From positions 1 through 64,000 of the forward strand of contig JABWBH010000018.1 in the NCBI GenBank assembly GCA_013360585.1: a DNA stretch of 64,000 nucleotides, written 5' to 3'. This document shows positions 8,267 through 18,400 of this stretch, in pieces (positions within the stretch are counted from its first letter, which is position 1; every line of letters begins with the position of its first letter). The notes below the pieces were generated by a model. That model was given only the letters and a program-made list of their open reading frames with translations, ran no database searches and was not told where the DNA came from. Source of the DNA: Phycisphaerae bacterium. Lineage in GTDB: Bacteria; Planctomycetota; Phycisphaerae; UBA1845. The translations under genes and the position numbers were made by a program.

Positions 8267-9853
8267 ATGGCATCCAACGGAAACATCCACGTCGTCACAA
8301 AGGCAGACCCGCCGTTTCTGATGCACCGCGGCGAAAGTTTTGTCCGCGAACGCCTGCCCGAAGGCGCACACGTCATCTATCCGAACCCGCCGCTGCCGGC
8401 GCTGCCCGACGCACGCGAGGCGATCCGCCGCGCGATCGACCACCCCCTCGGGCAGGATCCGCTGGACGCGCAACTGGCGCGCGGCGACATCCGTCGCGTG
8501 ACGATCGCTTTCGACGACGTGTCGCTGCCGCTGCCTCGCATGCGCCGTCCGGACGTGCGCCAGCTCGTGATGGAAGTCCTGCTGGACAAGCTGGATCGGG
8601 CGGGCGTCACCGATGTCCACCTCATCTGCGCGATCTGCCTGCACCGGCGCATCACGCCGCGCGAGATGAACTACATGCTCGGTCCGGACCTTTTCCGGCG
8701 CTTCTTCCCCGACCGCTTGTACAACCACGACGCGGAAGACCCGGACGGAAACGTTCACCTCGGCACGACGGAGAAGGGCGAAATCGTCGAGATCAACCGT
8801 CGCGCGGCGGAGAGCGACCTGCTGCTTTATGTGAACATCAACCTCGTCACGATGGACGGGGGACATAAGTCCGTGCCCGTCGGCCTGGCGACCTACCGCA
8901 GCGTGCGCCATCATCACAATGCGCACACGATGCTGCACGACAGCAGTTACATGGACCCGCCGGCGAGCCTTTTTCACCGGTCCTGCGAGAGGATGGGCGC
9001 GATCGTCGCGAAGCACGTGAAGGTCTTTACCGTCGAGACGACGCTCAACGGCGACTTGTTCGACCCGACGCTGGCGTTTCTTCAGAAGCGGGAGCATGCG
9101 TGGGGCGCGAGGGACCGCCTGATGTATTCAGCGATGAAGACGGCGCTGAACCTCGCGCCGTTTCCGCTGCGGCGCAAGCTCTACAATGCGCTGCCGGCGC
9201 CTTACGGATTGACCGGGGTTCACGCGGGCGACACCGGCGCGGTTCACGAGCGAACGCTGGTCAACGTGGACCGGCAGCAGAACGTCAAGGTGGACCGGCA
9301 GTACGACGTCGTCCTCGTCGGTCTGCCGAGCATCGGTCCCTACAACGTCAACAGCATCCTCAACCCGATCCTCGTGCAGTGCCTGTCGGCGGGTTACTTC
9401 TTCAATTTCTACCGAGGCAGACCGCTTGCGCGGCGCGGCGGAGTGATGATCGTTCATCATCCGGTTCAGGAGGCGTTCAATACGCTGCACCACCCGTCGT
9501 ACAAGGACTTCTACGACGAGTGCCTGCCGCAGACGCGCGATCCGAAAGAACTGGAGCACCGCTTCGAGAAGCGCTACGCCGAAAGCGACCGGTATCGTGA
9601 TCTTTATCGCAACTCGTACGCCTATCACGGGGTCCACCCCTTCTACATGTGGTACTGGGGCGCGCACGGGATGGCGCACTTCGGCAAGGTGATCGCGGTG
9701 CAACCGCAGAGCCGGCAGGCCTGCCGACGGATCGGCTTTGAACCGGCGGCGTCGTTGGCTGAGGCGCTGGAGATGGCGAAAGCGGTGGTCGGTCCCGACC
9801 CCAGCATCGCGTACTATCACTGTCCGCCGGTGCTCATGTGCGACTTGCGCTGA
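8267..9853 (+). CDS. LarA-like (DUF2088, lactate racemase N-terminal domain) protein
   Basis: A 528-residue protein whose first half matches the nickel-pincer racemase family. RVTIAFDDVSLPLP (77-90) corresponds to the LarA start segment, H126 lies in CLHRRIT, and GGHKSVPVG at 198-206 contains K201 at the place of the pincer-bearing lysine. The second half is His- and Tyr-rich and I do not recognise it beyond the family. ATG at 8267 follows GGAGCGAG; longer frames from 8156 overlap the dehydrogenase. It is the last gene of the lipid operon, 53 bp after the dehydrogenase. No cofactor-making LarB, LarC or LarE gene lies in the window, so the substrate and cofactor are open. It could be a 2-hydroxy-acid racemase or epimerase, or something new. 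Confidence 0.8.
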   Translation: MASNGNIHVVTKADPPFLMHRGESFVRERLPEGAHVIYPNPPLPALPDAREAIRRAIDHPLGQDPLDAQLARGDIRRVTIAFDDVSLPLPRMRRPDVRQLVMEVLLDKLDRAGVTDVHLICAICLHRRITPREMNYMLGPDLFRRFFPDRLYNHDAEDPDGNVHLGTTEKGEIVEINRRAAESDLLLYVNINLVTMDGGHKSVPVGLATYRSVRHHHNAHTMLHDSSYMDPPASLFHRSCERMGAIVAKHVKVFTVETTLNGDLFDPTLAFLQKREHAWGARDRLMYSAMKTALNLAPFPLRRKLYNALPAPYGLTGVHAGDTGAVHERTLVNVDRQQNVKVDRQYDVVLVGLPSIGPYNVNSILNPILVQCLSAGYFFNFYRGRPLARRGGVMIVHHPVQEAFNTLHHPSYKDFYDECLPQTRDPKELEHRFEKRYAESDRYRDLYRNSYAYHGVHPFYMWYWGAHGMAHFGKVIAVQPQSRQACRRIGFEPAASLAEALEMAKAVVGPDPSIAYYHCPPVLMCDLR

Positions 9854-10097
9854 CACGATTCAGGTGGTCCACCTGCCAGGCGCTTCGCGGGCCCAAAAAT
9901 TGCCCATCTTAACACATGTGGCGGATCTTTGTGTAAACATGAAACTCAACCGGCTCGTGTCCTCCGGAAGTCCTCTTATTCGTTGATCGTTCAGCGACGC
10001 GCGGGTCGATATGAGCCTGCGGGGGGGGCGACGGGGTCCGATTTCCCCCGTTCGGATCGGGTCACGTGGGCTTAGCGCATTTCACGGAGGAACGACG

Positions 10098-10565
10098 ATG
10101 AAACTGGCGCACCGACAGAAGTTCAGCGGCAAGGCGAGAGCGACATTCGAGCGCGGACGTCAGGACCAGCGCTGGATGGAGGCCTGCATCGATGAGTATT
10201 TCGACCCCGAGTTGCCTTTCACGCCCGGGGAACGAGTTGCGCCGGTGCGTTACGGCGCGCCGATCCTGACGGAAGTGAGCGGCCTGGAGGGTTCGGGTGA
10301 TTATCCGTCGCTGGAATCCGCGCTGGACGCGCGCGATGAGACGGAGGTCGCAGCGGTTTCGATGCCGTCAGGAGCAGCGGCGTCACCGGTTCGTGCGACA
10401 TTCATGACGGACAGCCCTGTCGCGGCGGGCGTGAAGCACGGCGTGGACCTGCTGCCGCGGAAGGTCGAGGCCCCTGCGTTTTCGTGGGTTCGTTTCGCAC
10501 TGGGGTGCGGTCTGGGCGCGGCGGCCGCGGTCGGGGCGTGGCTGCTCGCCGGGTGGGCGACGTGA
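10098..10565 (+). CDS. Small C-terminally membrane-anchored hypothetical protein
   Basis: The frame gives 155 residues from ATG 10098, which has GGAGG eight bases upstream; the longer frame from 10011 lacks such a site. The N-terminal 40 residues are basic with an acidic patch (CIDEYFDPELPF), the middle is loosely structured, and the last 22 residues form a single Ala/Gly-rich membrane helix ending in LLAGWAT. This is a tail-anchor layout with the bulk in the cytoplasm. I recognise no family. It sits between the lipid operon and a convergent HNH gene whose end is only 7 bp away. Confidence 0.7.
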   Translation: MKLAHRQKFSGKARATFERGRQDQRWMEACIDEYFDPELPFTPGERVAPVRYGAPILTEVSGLEGSGDYPSLESALDARDETEVAAVSMPSGAAASPVRATFMTDSPVAAGVKHGVDLLPRKVEAPAFSWVRFALGCGLGAAAAVGAWLLAGWAT

Positions 10566-10572
10566 CCGGCGA

Positions 10573-11181
10573 TCAGGTCAGCTCGACGTCCCAGTACGCG
10601 GCGCTGACGAAGTGCCGCCAGGAGGCGTAGCGCTGATCCGTGAGCTTCAGGTGCAGCATCGGGTTGTGCCGGGGTTTTTGCGCGGCGCGGATGAGGTGCA
10701 TCCCGGCTTCTTCCGGCGTGCGTCCGCCCTTATGCACGTTGCACTTCAGGCAGGCGCAGACAATGTTCTCCCAGGTGTTCGATCCGCCGCGTGAGCGGGG
10801 AACCACGTGGTCCAGGCTCAGGTCGCGCAGGCTGAACTTCCGCCCGCAATACTGGCAGGTGTTCTCGTCGCGGGCGAAGATGTTGCGGCGGTTGAACTTG
10901 ATCATGTGCCGCGGCATCCGGCCGTAGGACAGGACGCGGATGATCTTCGGCACGGCGATGTCGCGGCGGACGGTGCGAATCCACTCATGCTTGTCGCGCT
11001 CGAACGCCTCGCGGAAGGCGCTGAGCTCGGCCCAGTCCCGGAAGTCGTAGGAGACGTAGCGCCCGTCCTCGACGTGGACGATCTCGGCGGCGGGGCGGTC
11101 GTCCGCGAAACGCTTGAACAAAAGCGAAAACGCGCGCCGGACGCTGATGATCCGAAGCGCCAGGTAATGCGCATTGAGCAT
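10573..11181 (-). CDS. HNH endonuclease family protein
   Basis: From the ATG at 11181 the protein has 202 residues. The N-terminal stretch (LNAHYLALRIISVRRAF) is typical of a common chromosomal HNH group. The zinc-binding CQYC at 109-112 and CLKC at 144-147 surround DHVVPRSRGG at 124-133, which holds the catalytic H125; N148 and H150 complete the ββα-metal fold. Such proteins nick or cut DNA, but this chromosomal branch has no settled role. A GTG at 11292 would add 37 residues without similarity; neither start has a strong ribosome site. Its end nearly touches the convergent small gene. Confidence 0.85.
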   Translation of the reverse strand: MLNAHYLALRIISVRRAFSLLFKRFADDRPAAEIVHVEDGRYVSYDFRDWAELSAFREAFERDKHEWIRTVRRDIAVPKIIRVLSYGRMPRHMIKFNRRNIFARDENTCQYCGRKFSLRDLSLDHVVPRSRGGSNTWENIVCACLKCNVHKGGRTPEEAGMHLIRAAQKPRHNPMLHLKLTDQRYASWRHFVSAAYWDVELT

Positions 11182-11421
11182 CAGGACGCTACCGTCCAGC
11201 CCCGATGCTCCCTGAACGTTGTACGCAAGGCTTGCAGAGAAGACGATCCTCCCCGTGGCGGCGGTCCGCTCACGCGGACCCTGGAACTCCACGACGTTTG
11301 CGACATTCTACGCGGTGACGACCGGTGATTCAACGGGCGCGCCTCATCCGACGCACCGGCGGACGATCGAGCGGCCGGATGTCGCCGGACGTAAACTTTC
11401 TCATCAGGGAGGCGTCCGATC

Positions 11422-12060
11422 ATGTCGCTGGAGATTGAACTGAAAGTTCGGGTTGACGATCACGACGTCGTGCGCCACCGACTCGTGGCGCTCGGGGCCG
11501 AACCCCTCGGCGCGGTTCTCGAGTTCAACCGCCTTTTTGATACGCGTGACGGCGCTCTTGCCCGCGCGGGCGTCGGGTTGCGCGTGCGCACGCACCTTCC
11601 GCAACCGGTCGACCAGGCGGTGACGCCGGTTGGGGGGTCTTTCCCTCCTGCGTCGGCGTCCGGGGCGGCCAAGGTGACCGTCAAAGGACCGCAGCGGCCC
11701 GGTCCGTTCAAGGTTCGCCCGGAGGAGGAGTTCGACGTCACCGACGGGGACGCCGTCGCCCGCGCGTTCGCCCTGCTCGGATATGAGACGACGATCGCGT
11801 TCGAGAAGCGTCGTGAGAGCTGGAGACTCGACGATTGCCGGATCGAACTGGATACCCTTCCTTTGCTCGGATTGTTCGTCGAGGTGGAGGGTCCATCAGA
11901 GCAGGTGGTGTCCGAGGTCCGCCGCCGCCTGGGTCTGGACGCACACCCTCACGTTCAAGCGTCGTACGTGTCGCTGCTGGACGAGGCGTGCCGAGACCGG
12001 GGGCTTGATACGCACGTGTTTTTTCAGCCACCTGAGTCGTCATCTCACGCGGAAGGTTAA
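11422..12060 (+). CDS. CYTH-domain protein (CyaB / class IV adenylate cyclase-like)
   Basis: The 212-residue protein opens with the ExExK signature (EIELK, E4, E6, K8) of the triphosphate-tunnel family. Further charged strands follow: RVRTH near 53, KVTVKGP near 81, FEKRRESWR near 127 and ELDTLP-LLGLFVEVEGP near 140-155. CyaB-type members cyclise ATP or hydrolyse triphosphates, and many bacterial ones are of unknown use. ATG 11422 is preceded by AGGGAGG at an ideal distance. A loop at about 65-75 is longer than usual and Pro/Ser-rich. Confidence 0.87.
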   Translation: MSLEIELKVRVDDHDVVRHRLVALGAEPLGAVLEFNRLFDTRDGALARAGVGLRVRTHLPQPVDQAVTPVGGSFPPASASGAAKVTVKGPQRPGPFKVRPEEEFDVTDGDAVARAFALLGYETTIAFEKRRESWRLDDCRIELDTLPLLGLFVEVEGPSEQVVSEVRRRLGLDAHPHVQASYVSLLDEACRDRGLDTHVFFQPPESSSHAEG

Positions 12061-12077
12061 AATACAGACCGCTTTGC

Positions 12078-12108
12078 GCCCCGGCCCGTTTTGGGGTAAT
12101 TCCGGGGC
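12078..12108. terminator. weak hairpin between convergent genes
   Basis: GCCCCGG at 12078-12084 pairs with CCGGGGC at 12102-12108 across a 17-base loop containing TTTTGGGG. It lies 17 bp after the CYTH stop and before the convergent spermidine synthase gene. There is no T-tract, so this is only a candidate bidirectional terminator. Confidence 0.3.
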
Positions 12109-12170
12109 ATGACCGGGAAGCCGCAGAGGTCGCGGGAGGCGGGCGCTTTACCGTCTTGCGACCTGCCGCG

Positions 12171-15100
12171 TCAGCCTCCGGCTGCCAGCGCATCCACCAC
12201 CCGCGCGCGCAGGTTCGCCGGGATCTCCGCCCCGCGTTCCGCGGCGCGGTCCAGCGTCGCCTTCGCCTCATCCGGACGGTCCAGCAGGAGCTGCGCTTCC
12301 GTCAGCAGCAGAAGCGCCGCGGCGTTATCTGAGTGCGCCTCGACCGCCACTAACGCGTACAACCGCCCCTCACGCGCCTTCTGACGGCGCTCGGGACCGT
12401 CGCTCAGCGCCTTCGCCTCGGCCAGCAGCGCCTCCGCGCTCGCCCGGAAGAGCGCCGCCTCGGGCGCGTCTGACCGGATCCGCGCCAGGCGTTCCTCATC
12501 CTCGATCACGTCGCGGACCTCCAGGACGTACGAAAGCGGTGCGACGCCCAGCGCCCGGATCGCCAGCGCGAAATACACCTTGCGATCATCCTCGTACCAG
12601 TCCATCACGCGATAGCCGTCCTGCACGTCGATGATCCGCCGCACCTCCGCACCGCGCGACCGATCCCGAAGCAGCGCGCCGGCCCAGTCCTCCGGCAGGG
12701 AGGCGTTGCGGAACAGCACCTCGTAGAAGTCCATGTCCGAGGGCTTCCAGTAATTCCTCACGGCGGCGTAGTTGAGATAGTTGCGGTTGTCGGTGTTCGG
12801 TGCGAGTTCGCCGAAGACGCCGATCGCGGCGCCGAGGTCTCGTCCGCGCAGATCCGCCGCCTTGAAAAGAAACGTGCCCCAGAAGTCCGCCTCGGAGCGG
12901 ATCTGCAAGGCGTCAAGCTGCGCCTTGATCGTAGGTACGCGCATCAGCTCCGCGACCCGCTCCGTGGCGTCATGCGGTTCTTTGCAGGCGATGAAGAAGT
13001 AGTCATCCCGAGACGGCGACGCCCAGACCGTCGTGTGCTCGAACACCGCGTCCACCGTCTGAAGCACCCGGAAGAACTCGCGCGGCGACAGCGAGTACGC
13101 GTGCAGCCACTGACACAGGATCCCGCCCGGCTTCAGGCGGGCGCGACACCCGAGGAAATGTTCGCGCGTAAAAAGGTACGACACCCCCGCCATCCAGGGG
13201 TTGGACGGCTCGGAAATGATCACGTCGTAGACGTCGTCGGTCAGAGCGAGATGATTCCTTCCGTCGGCGACGATCGTGCGTGTCCGCGGATCGTTCAGCC
13301 CCCGGCCGTTGATGTGATCGAAAGGACCAGGCGACCCGTCCGGCGGCTGGATCGCGGCCAGGACGGAGTGCGACAACTCGATCAGGTCGACGCGGTCGAT
13401 CGGATAGCACAGGGAAGCGCCCAGCGTCCCGCCGCCGCCCAGCCCGATCAGCGCCACGTCCTTCGCGTGTCCGTGCAGAAGCAGCGGCAGGTGGCCCGAG
13501 AACCACTGCGTGCCCATGTCGAACGTGTCGCTGGCGTCGGGCTTGCCGTCGACGATGAGCGCCGTGTTGGGACGCGCCCCGGGCGTCCGGGAAGGCTCGC
13601 GCACCACCGCGACCGTTCCGTAAGCGCCCTGATGATGATAAACGATCGCCGGCGGGTCGGTGACCCTCGTCAACAGGAAAGGACCGAAAAGAAACGCCTG
13701 TCGGTCCCACGGCACGGCGAACACCAGGTAACAAAGCCCCGCCCCCGCGCCGAAGGCGCAGACCACCGGGCGGAACAATTCCGGGGGGGTTCGCCACGCC
13801 AGCGCCGCCGCGATCAACCCGACCAAGGCGTACGTCCCGGCGGCGACGTGAAGCAGACCCTGAACCTCAAGTCGATCCAGCAGCCACAATCCGCCCGCCG
13901 CCGAACCGAGCATCGCTCCGACCGTGTTCATCGCGTAGACCGCGCCCGTCGTCCGGGCGGTCCCGCCGGGCCGCGACTGCGCGTAGGCTTCACACGCCAG
14001 CGGAAGCGTCATGCCTAAAGCGATCGTCGGCAGCGCGAAAAGCCCGAACGTCGCCAACCCGCCGACCGTGAAGATCCAGCCCGCCGAGGCCTTCTGATCC
14101 ACGACAAGGTAGTGCAGCAACTCCGCCGTGTCCGAGGGCGACCGGCCCAGCGGCAGCATCACCGCCCAACTCAGCGCCGCCGTGATCAGGCAGGCATACG
14201 CCCACGGCTGCGCGGCGAATCTCCAGCGCTTCATCAACCACGATGCGAACGTCGCCCCCACCGCCAGCCCGATCAGGAAGACCGCCACGATGGTGCTGAA
14301 GGCGTACGTCGAGCTGCCCAGATTGAACGCGATGATCCGCGTCCAGCCGATCTGGTTCATCATGCCGGCGGCGCCGGTCAGCCCCGCGCCGATCGCAATC
14401 CAGTGCCCGTGAGCGTCGGGCCGCACACCCGCCTCCGCCGCGATCCCGGTCCGAAGTCCGGAGAAGTGCGCGGGCGACTCCGGATCGACGGGCGAAAGAT
14501 CCAGCGGGTCATAACCCACCGCGACACTCGCCTCGACCGGTGCTTGCGCCGCCTGCGCCGCCCCGCGCCCGATCCACAACGCGAGCAGCGCTGCGGCGAC
14601 GTTCAACCCTGCCGCCGTCAGGTTCGTTCCCGCCAGACCGAGCATTTCACCGAGCACGAACCCGCCGGCGAGGACGCCGAGCACAGCGCCCACCGTGTTG
14701 ATCGCATAAAGACGTCCGACGACCTCCCCCAGGCGATCCCCGCCGCGACGCAGCGCCACCGCCATCACCGGCAGGGTTGCGCCCATCAACATCGTCGGGA
14801 CGAGCAGGACCGCCACCGCCAGCCCGAACCGCACCAACGTTACCGGCCAGAACGCCGCGTCCGTCGCCGCGTACACCGCTCGCAGGGGGTACGCCAGCAG
14901 CGCCAGCACCGTCGGTATGAAAAGACCGCAGGCGGCGATACCCAGCTCAAGAAATGCATAAGCCGCCCAGGGACGGCTGAGCAGATCGCCCCGACGCCCG
15001 GCGAGGTAGCTTCCCAGCGCCAGCCCGCCCATGAAAGCCGTGAGCACCGCGGCGTGGCTGTAAACATCCAGCCCCAGCAGCAGCGCGAAACGCTGCGCCC

Positions 15101-15173
15101 AGTAGATTTCGTAAAGCAACCCGGCGGCGCCGGACAGAAAGAAGCAAAGATAAAGCAGTCGTTGCTGAGGCAT
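12171..15173 (-). CDS. Membrane-fused spermidine synthase homologue (MFS-like plus aminopropyltransferase domain)
   Basis: The protein has 1000 residues from ATG 15173; upstream codons of the open frame give low-complexity sequence and were excluded. About 12 or more hydrophobic segments cover residues 5-520 in two blocks, each with the MFS-like 'AAGLLYEI' and 'MGATLPVMA / LGMTLPLACEAY' motifs. Residues about 530-725 form a methyltransferase-fold spermidine synthase domain, with GLGGGGTLG for cofactor binding, VDLIELS, and VIISEPSNPWM. The C-terminal 150 residues are Ala-rich helices resembling tetratricopeptide repeats. Fusions of this kind are common in planctomycetes and related groups, but their product is not established; true polyamine synthesis is doubtful. 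It is transcribed divergently from the cytochrome protein. Confidence 0.88.
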   Translation of the reverse strand: MPQQRLLYLCFFLSGAAGLLYEIYWAQRFALLLGLDVYSHAAVLTAFMGGLALGSYLAGRRGDLLSRPWAAYAFLELGIAACGLFIPTVLALLAYPLRAVYAATDAAFWPVTLVRFGLAVAVLLVPTMLMGATLPVMAVALRRGGDRLGEVVGRLYAINTVGAVLGVLAGGFVLGEMLGLAGTNLTAAGLNVAAALLALWIGRGAAQAAQAPVEASVAVGYDPLDLSPVDPESPAHFSGLRTGIAAEAGVRPDAHGHWIAIGAGLTGAAGMMNQIGWTRIIAFNLGSSTYAFSTIVAVFLIGLAVGATFASWLMKRWRFAAQPWAYACLITAALSWAVMLPLGRSPSDTAELLHYLVVDQKASAGWIFTVGGLATFGLFALPTIALGMTLPLACEAYAQSRPGGTARTTGAVYAMNTVGAMLGSAAGGLWLLDRLEVQGLLHVAAGTYALVGLIAAALAWRTPPELFRPVVCAFGAGAGLCYLVFAVPWDRQAFLFGPFLLTRVTDPPAIVYHHQGAYGTVAVVREPSRTPGARPNTALIVDGKPDASDTFDMGTQWFSGHLPLLLHGHAKDVALIGLGGGGTLGASLCYPIDRVDLIELSHSVLAAIQPPDGSPGPFDHINGRGLNDPRTRTIVADGRNHLALTDDVYDVIISEPSNPWMAGVSYLFTREHFLGCRARLKPGGILCQWLHAYSLSPREFFRVLQTVDAVFEHTTVWASPSRDDYFFIACKEPHDATERVAELMRVPTIKAQLDALQIRSEADFWGTFLFKAADLRGRDLGAAIGVFGELAPNTDNRNYLNYAAVRNYWKPSDMDFYEVLFRNASLPEDWAGALLRDRSRGAEVRRIIDVQDGYRVMDWYEDDRKVYFALAIRALGVAPLSYVLEVRDVIEDEERLARIRSDAPEAALFRASAEALLAEAKALSDGPERRQKAREGRLYALVAVEAHSDNAAALLLLTEAQLLLDRPDEAKATLDRAAERGAEIPANLRARVVDALAAGG

Positions 15174-15429
15174 TGCGAGTCGCTCGCGCCGTGTACCCTG
15201 ACGACCTGCCGCGAGCCGCCGGATTTCGGAAGGCCCGCAGGCCCAGTCTAGGCGGGCGTTCCCCTCCCGGCAACGCCCGAGTTCTTTTCTGTCATCTCCC
15301 GCCTCGCGCTGGCCGGCGGGAGAACCTGACGTCGCGGTTGAACCGCGCCCTTTGTTTCCGGTACGATGCCGGACCGGGCGCGGTTCGCCGTCGATCGGCG
15401 CGGCGGACCCGCCGGACGCGAGGGCGATC

Positions 15430-18400
15430 GTGAGAAACCCGCTGGTTCGAGGGTGTTGCCGGGCGACGCTTGCGGCGCTGATTGCATGCGCTGCGGGGGT
15501 GATCACAGCCGATCCCGCTGCAAGTTTCGGGGTCGCGGAGGAAACCGATCCGACGCGCCCTCGCCCCGCGGACCGGGTCACAACGTCGGCAAGCCGCGAA
15601 CCCGACGCGATCAACTACGATCGGGACATCCGGCCGATCCTTTCGGATCGGTGTTTCAAGTGTCACGGTCCCGACGCCGCCACGCGACAAGCCGGTCTGC
15701 GCCTCGACGAGCGGGAGTCGGTGACGGAAGCGCGCGACGGCCGCACGGCCGTGCTTCCGGGTCGCGCTGAGGACAGCGAGTTGTGGCGCCGCATCGCCAG
15801 CGACGACCCCGCGGAGGTGATGCCTCCGCCGGACAGCAATAAGCGACCGCTTTCTCCGTCGGAACGCGAATTGATCCGGCGCTGGATTGAAGCTGGCGCG
15901 GAGTATACGCCGCACTGGTCGTTCGTTCCTCCGCAGCGCCCCACCGTTCCGGAGGTTGAGAACGAGGACTGGTGCGTCACCCCGGTCGATCGGTTCATCC
16001 TTGCCCGCCTCGAGGCTGAGGGCGCGACGCCCTCGCCGGAGGCGGACCGCGCCACGTTGATTCGGCGACTTTTCCTGGACCTGACGGGGCTTCCGCCAAC
16101 GCCCGAGGAAGTCGAGGCGTTCGAGACGGATGAACGCCCGGATGCTTACGAGCGCCAGGTGGATCATTTGCTCAACGAGGAGCCCTACCGCACGCGACAC
16201 GCGGAGCGGCTTGCGCTGCCGTGGCTGGATGCGGCCCGGTATGCGGACACGTGCGGGATTCACATGGACGCGGGTCGCCAGATGTGGGCGTGGCGGGACT
16301 GGGTGCTGACCGCCTTGAAGGAGAACGCGCCTTTCGACCGGTTTCTGACCGAGCAGCTCGCCGGCGACCTGATTCCGAACGCGACCGACGCGCAGAAGAT
16401 CGCCAGCGGGTTCAACCGTAATCACGTCACCACCGACGAGGGCGGCGCGATCGCGGAGGAATATCTCGTCGAGTACGCCGTCGATCGCGCGGCGACGACG
16501 GGCGCGGTTTTCCTCGGGTTGACGCTCGGGTGCGCCCGCTGTCACGAGCACAAGTTCGATCCGATCTCGCAGGAGGAGTTCTTCTCGTTCTACGCCTTCT
16601 TCAATTCGATCGAGGAGCCGGGGCTGTATTCCCAGCTCCCCGACCCGAACCGGGCGTTCGAGCCTTTCATGCTCGTGCCCACCGAGGCCCAGAACCGCGA
16701 TCGCGCGGAATTGAAGGATCGGTTGGACAAGGCCCGCGCCGACCTGAATCTCTCCTCGCCCGAGGAAGCGGCGCTGCTCGAGACCTTCCTCGCCCGGACG
16801 TCGGAGGAACTTGGCGTCGCGTGGACGCCCGCGCGTGTGATCGAGGCGAAATCCACGGGCGGCGCGACGCTGACGGTCCAGCCGGACGGATCGGTGCTCG
16901 CGTCCGGGGAGAATCCGAAGCAGGATGATTTCGTCATCACGCTGGGCTTTGACGAGGCGGATTCGCGGGTTCTCCTGCTGGAGGCGCTTCGGGATCCCTC
17001 GCTCCCGACGGGCGACATCGGACGCGCCTTCAACGGGAACGCCGTGCTGACCGGTGTCGAAGCGGAGGCGATCTCCGTGAGGGACCGGTCTGAGCGGAAG
17101 CCCGTCCGCTTCGTCTGGGCGTGGGCGGATCATGAGCAACCCGACGGCGACTACCGCGTCGTCAACCTCCTCAACACGGAAGACGACCTTGGCTGGGCGG
17201 TGGACGCGCACCGTCGAGACGAGAACCGCGTGGCGTTGCTGCTGGCCGAGGAAGCCTTCGGATTCGACGGGGGGACGGAACTCGTCGTCCGCCTTGAGCA
17301 TCGGTCGATCTACGATGAGCACACGCTGGGCCGCGTCCGGCTGACACCGGGACGCATCCGTGACGCGGCGTTGGCGCGCCTGCCGGTGGCGGTCGGCGGC
17401 TGGTACGTCGTCGGTCCGTTTCCGGTCGATGATCGGGAGAAGGCGTTCGACGCGGCGTTCGGACCGGAGACGGACGCGATCCTGGATCTGAAGCGGAATT
17501 TCGGCGCAGGCAACCAGTACTGGCGCTTTGAGCCGACTTTCCTGGACGAGCGGCCGAATGTGCTTCCGGACGGCGTGAACGTCTCCTACGTCGCCCGGCG
17601 CGTGTACAACCCCGCATGCCGGGCGTTCGATCTGTCGCTGGGCAGCGACGACGGTCTCCGTGTCCTTCTCGACGGCGCGGAGGTTTTTGCGAACCGCGTG
17701 GAGCGCGGCGTTGCGCCTGATCAGGACCGGGTTCTGCTCCACCTGCGTCCGGGCGAGCACGTCCTGACGATGACGATCGTCAACACCGGCGGACCGGCCG
17801 GGTTTTATTACCGGGCGATTCCGAATCCCGACGAACTCTCGGGACTGCTGGTCGGCGCCTTGCTTCCACAATCTGCGCTGGATGCCGGTCTGCGGTCGCG
17901 CGTCGCCGAAGCGTGGAAGACGGCGTTCTCACCGGAGTACCGTCGCCGGCGCGAGCAGATCACCGAGCTGGAGAAGCGCTCGGCGGAACTCGAGGCGGCG
18001 ATCCCGCGCACGATGATCATGCAGGAATTGCCCGCGCCGCGTGAGACGTTCGTGCTGACGCGCGGTCAGTATGACAAGCCGGATCGCAACCGCCCGGTCT
18101 CGCGCGGCGTTCCGGCGGCGCTGGGAAAGATGCCGGATGGCGCGCCGCTGAACCGGCTGGGGCTGGCGCAGTGGCTGACCTCCGCAGAGAACCCGCTGGT
18201 CGCCCGCGTGACGGTCAACCGATACTGGGAGATGTTCTTCGGCACGGGGCTGGTGCGTACGAGCGACGACTTCGGACACCAGGGGGAGTGGCCCAGCCAC
18301 CCGGAATTGCTGGACTATCTGGCGGTGGAGTTCCGCGAGTCCGGCTGGGACGTGCGCCGCCTGGTGCGTTTGATCGTTACGAGCAGCGTCTACCGTCAGG

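Noticed and set aside
15292-17871. 859-residue antisense frame opposite the PSCyt1 gene
   Set aside because: No motif, Arg-rich, and fully inside a well-supported gene.
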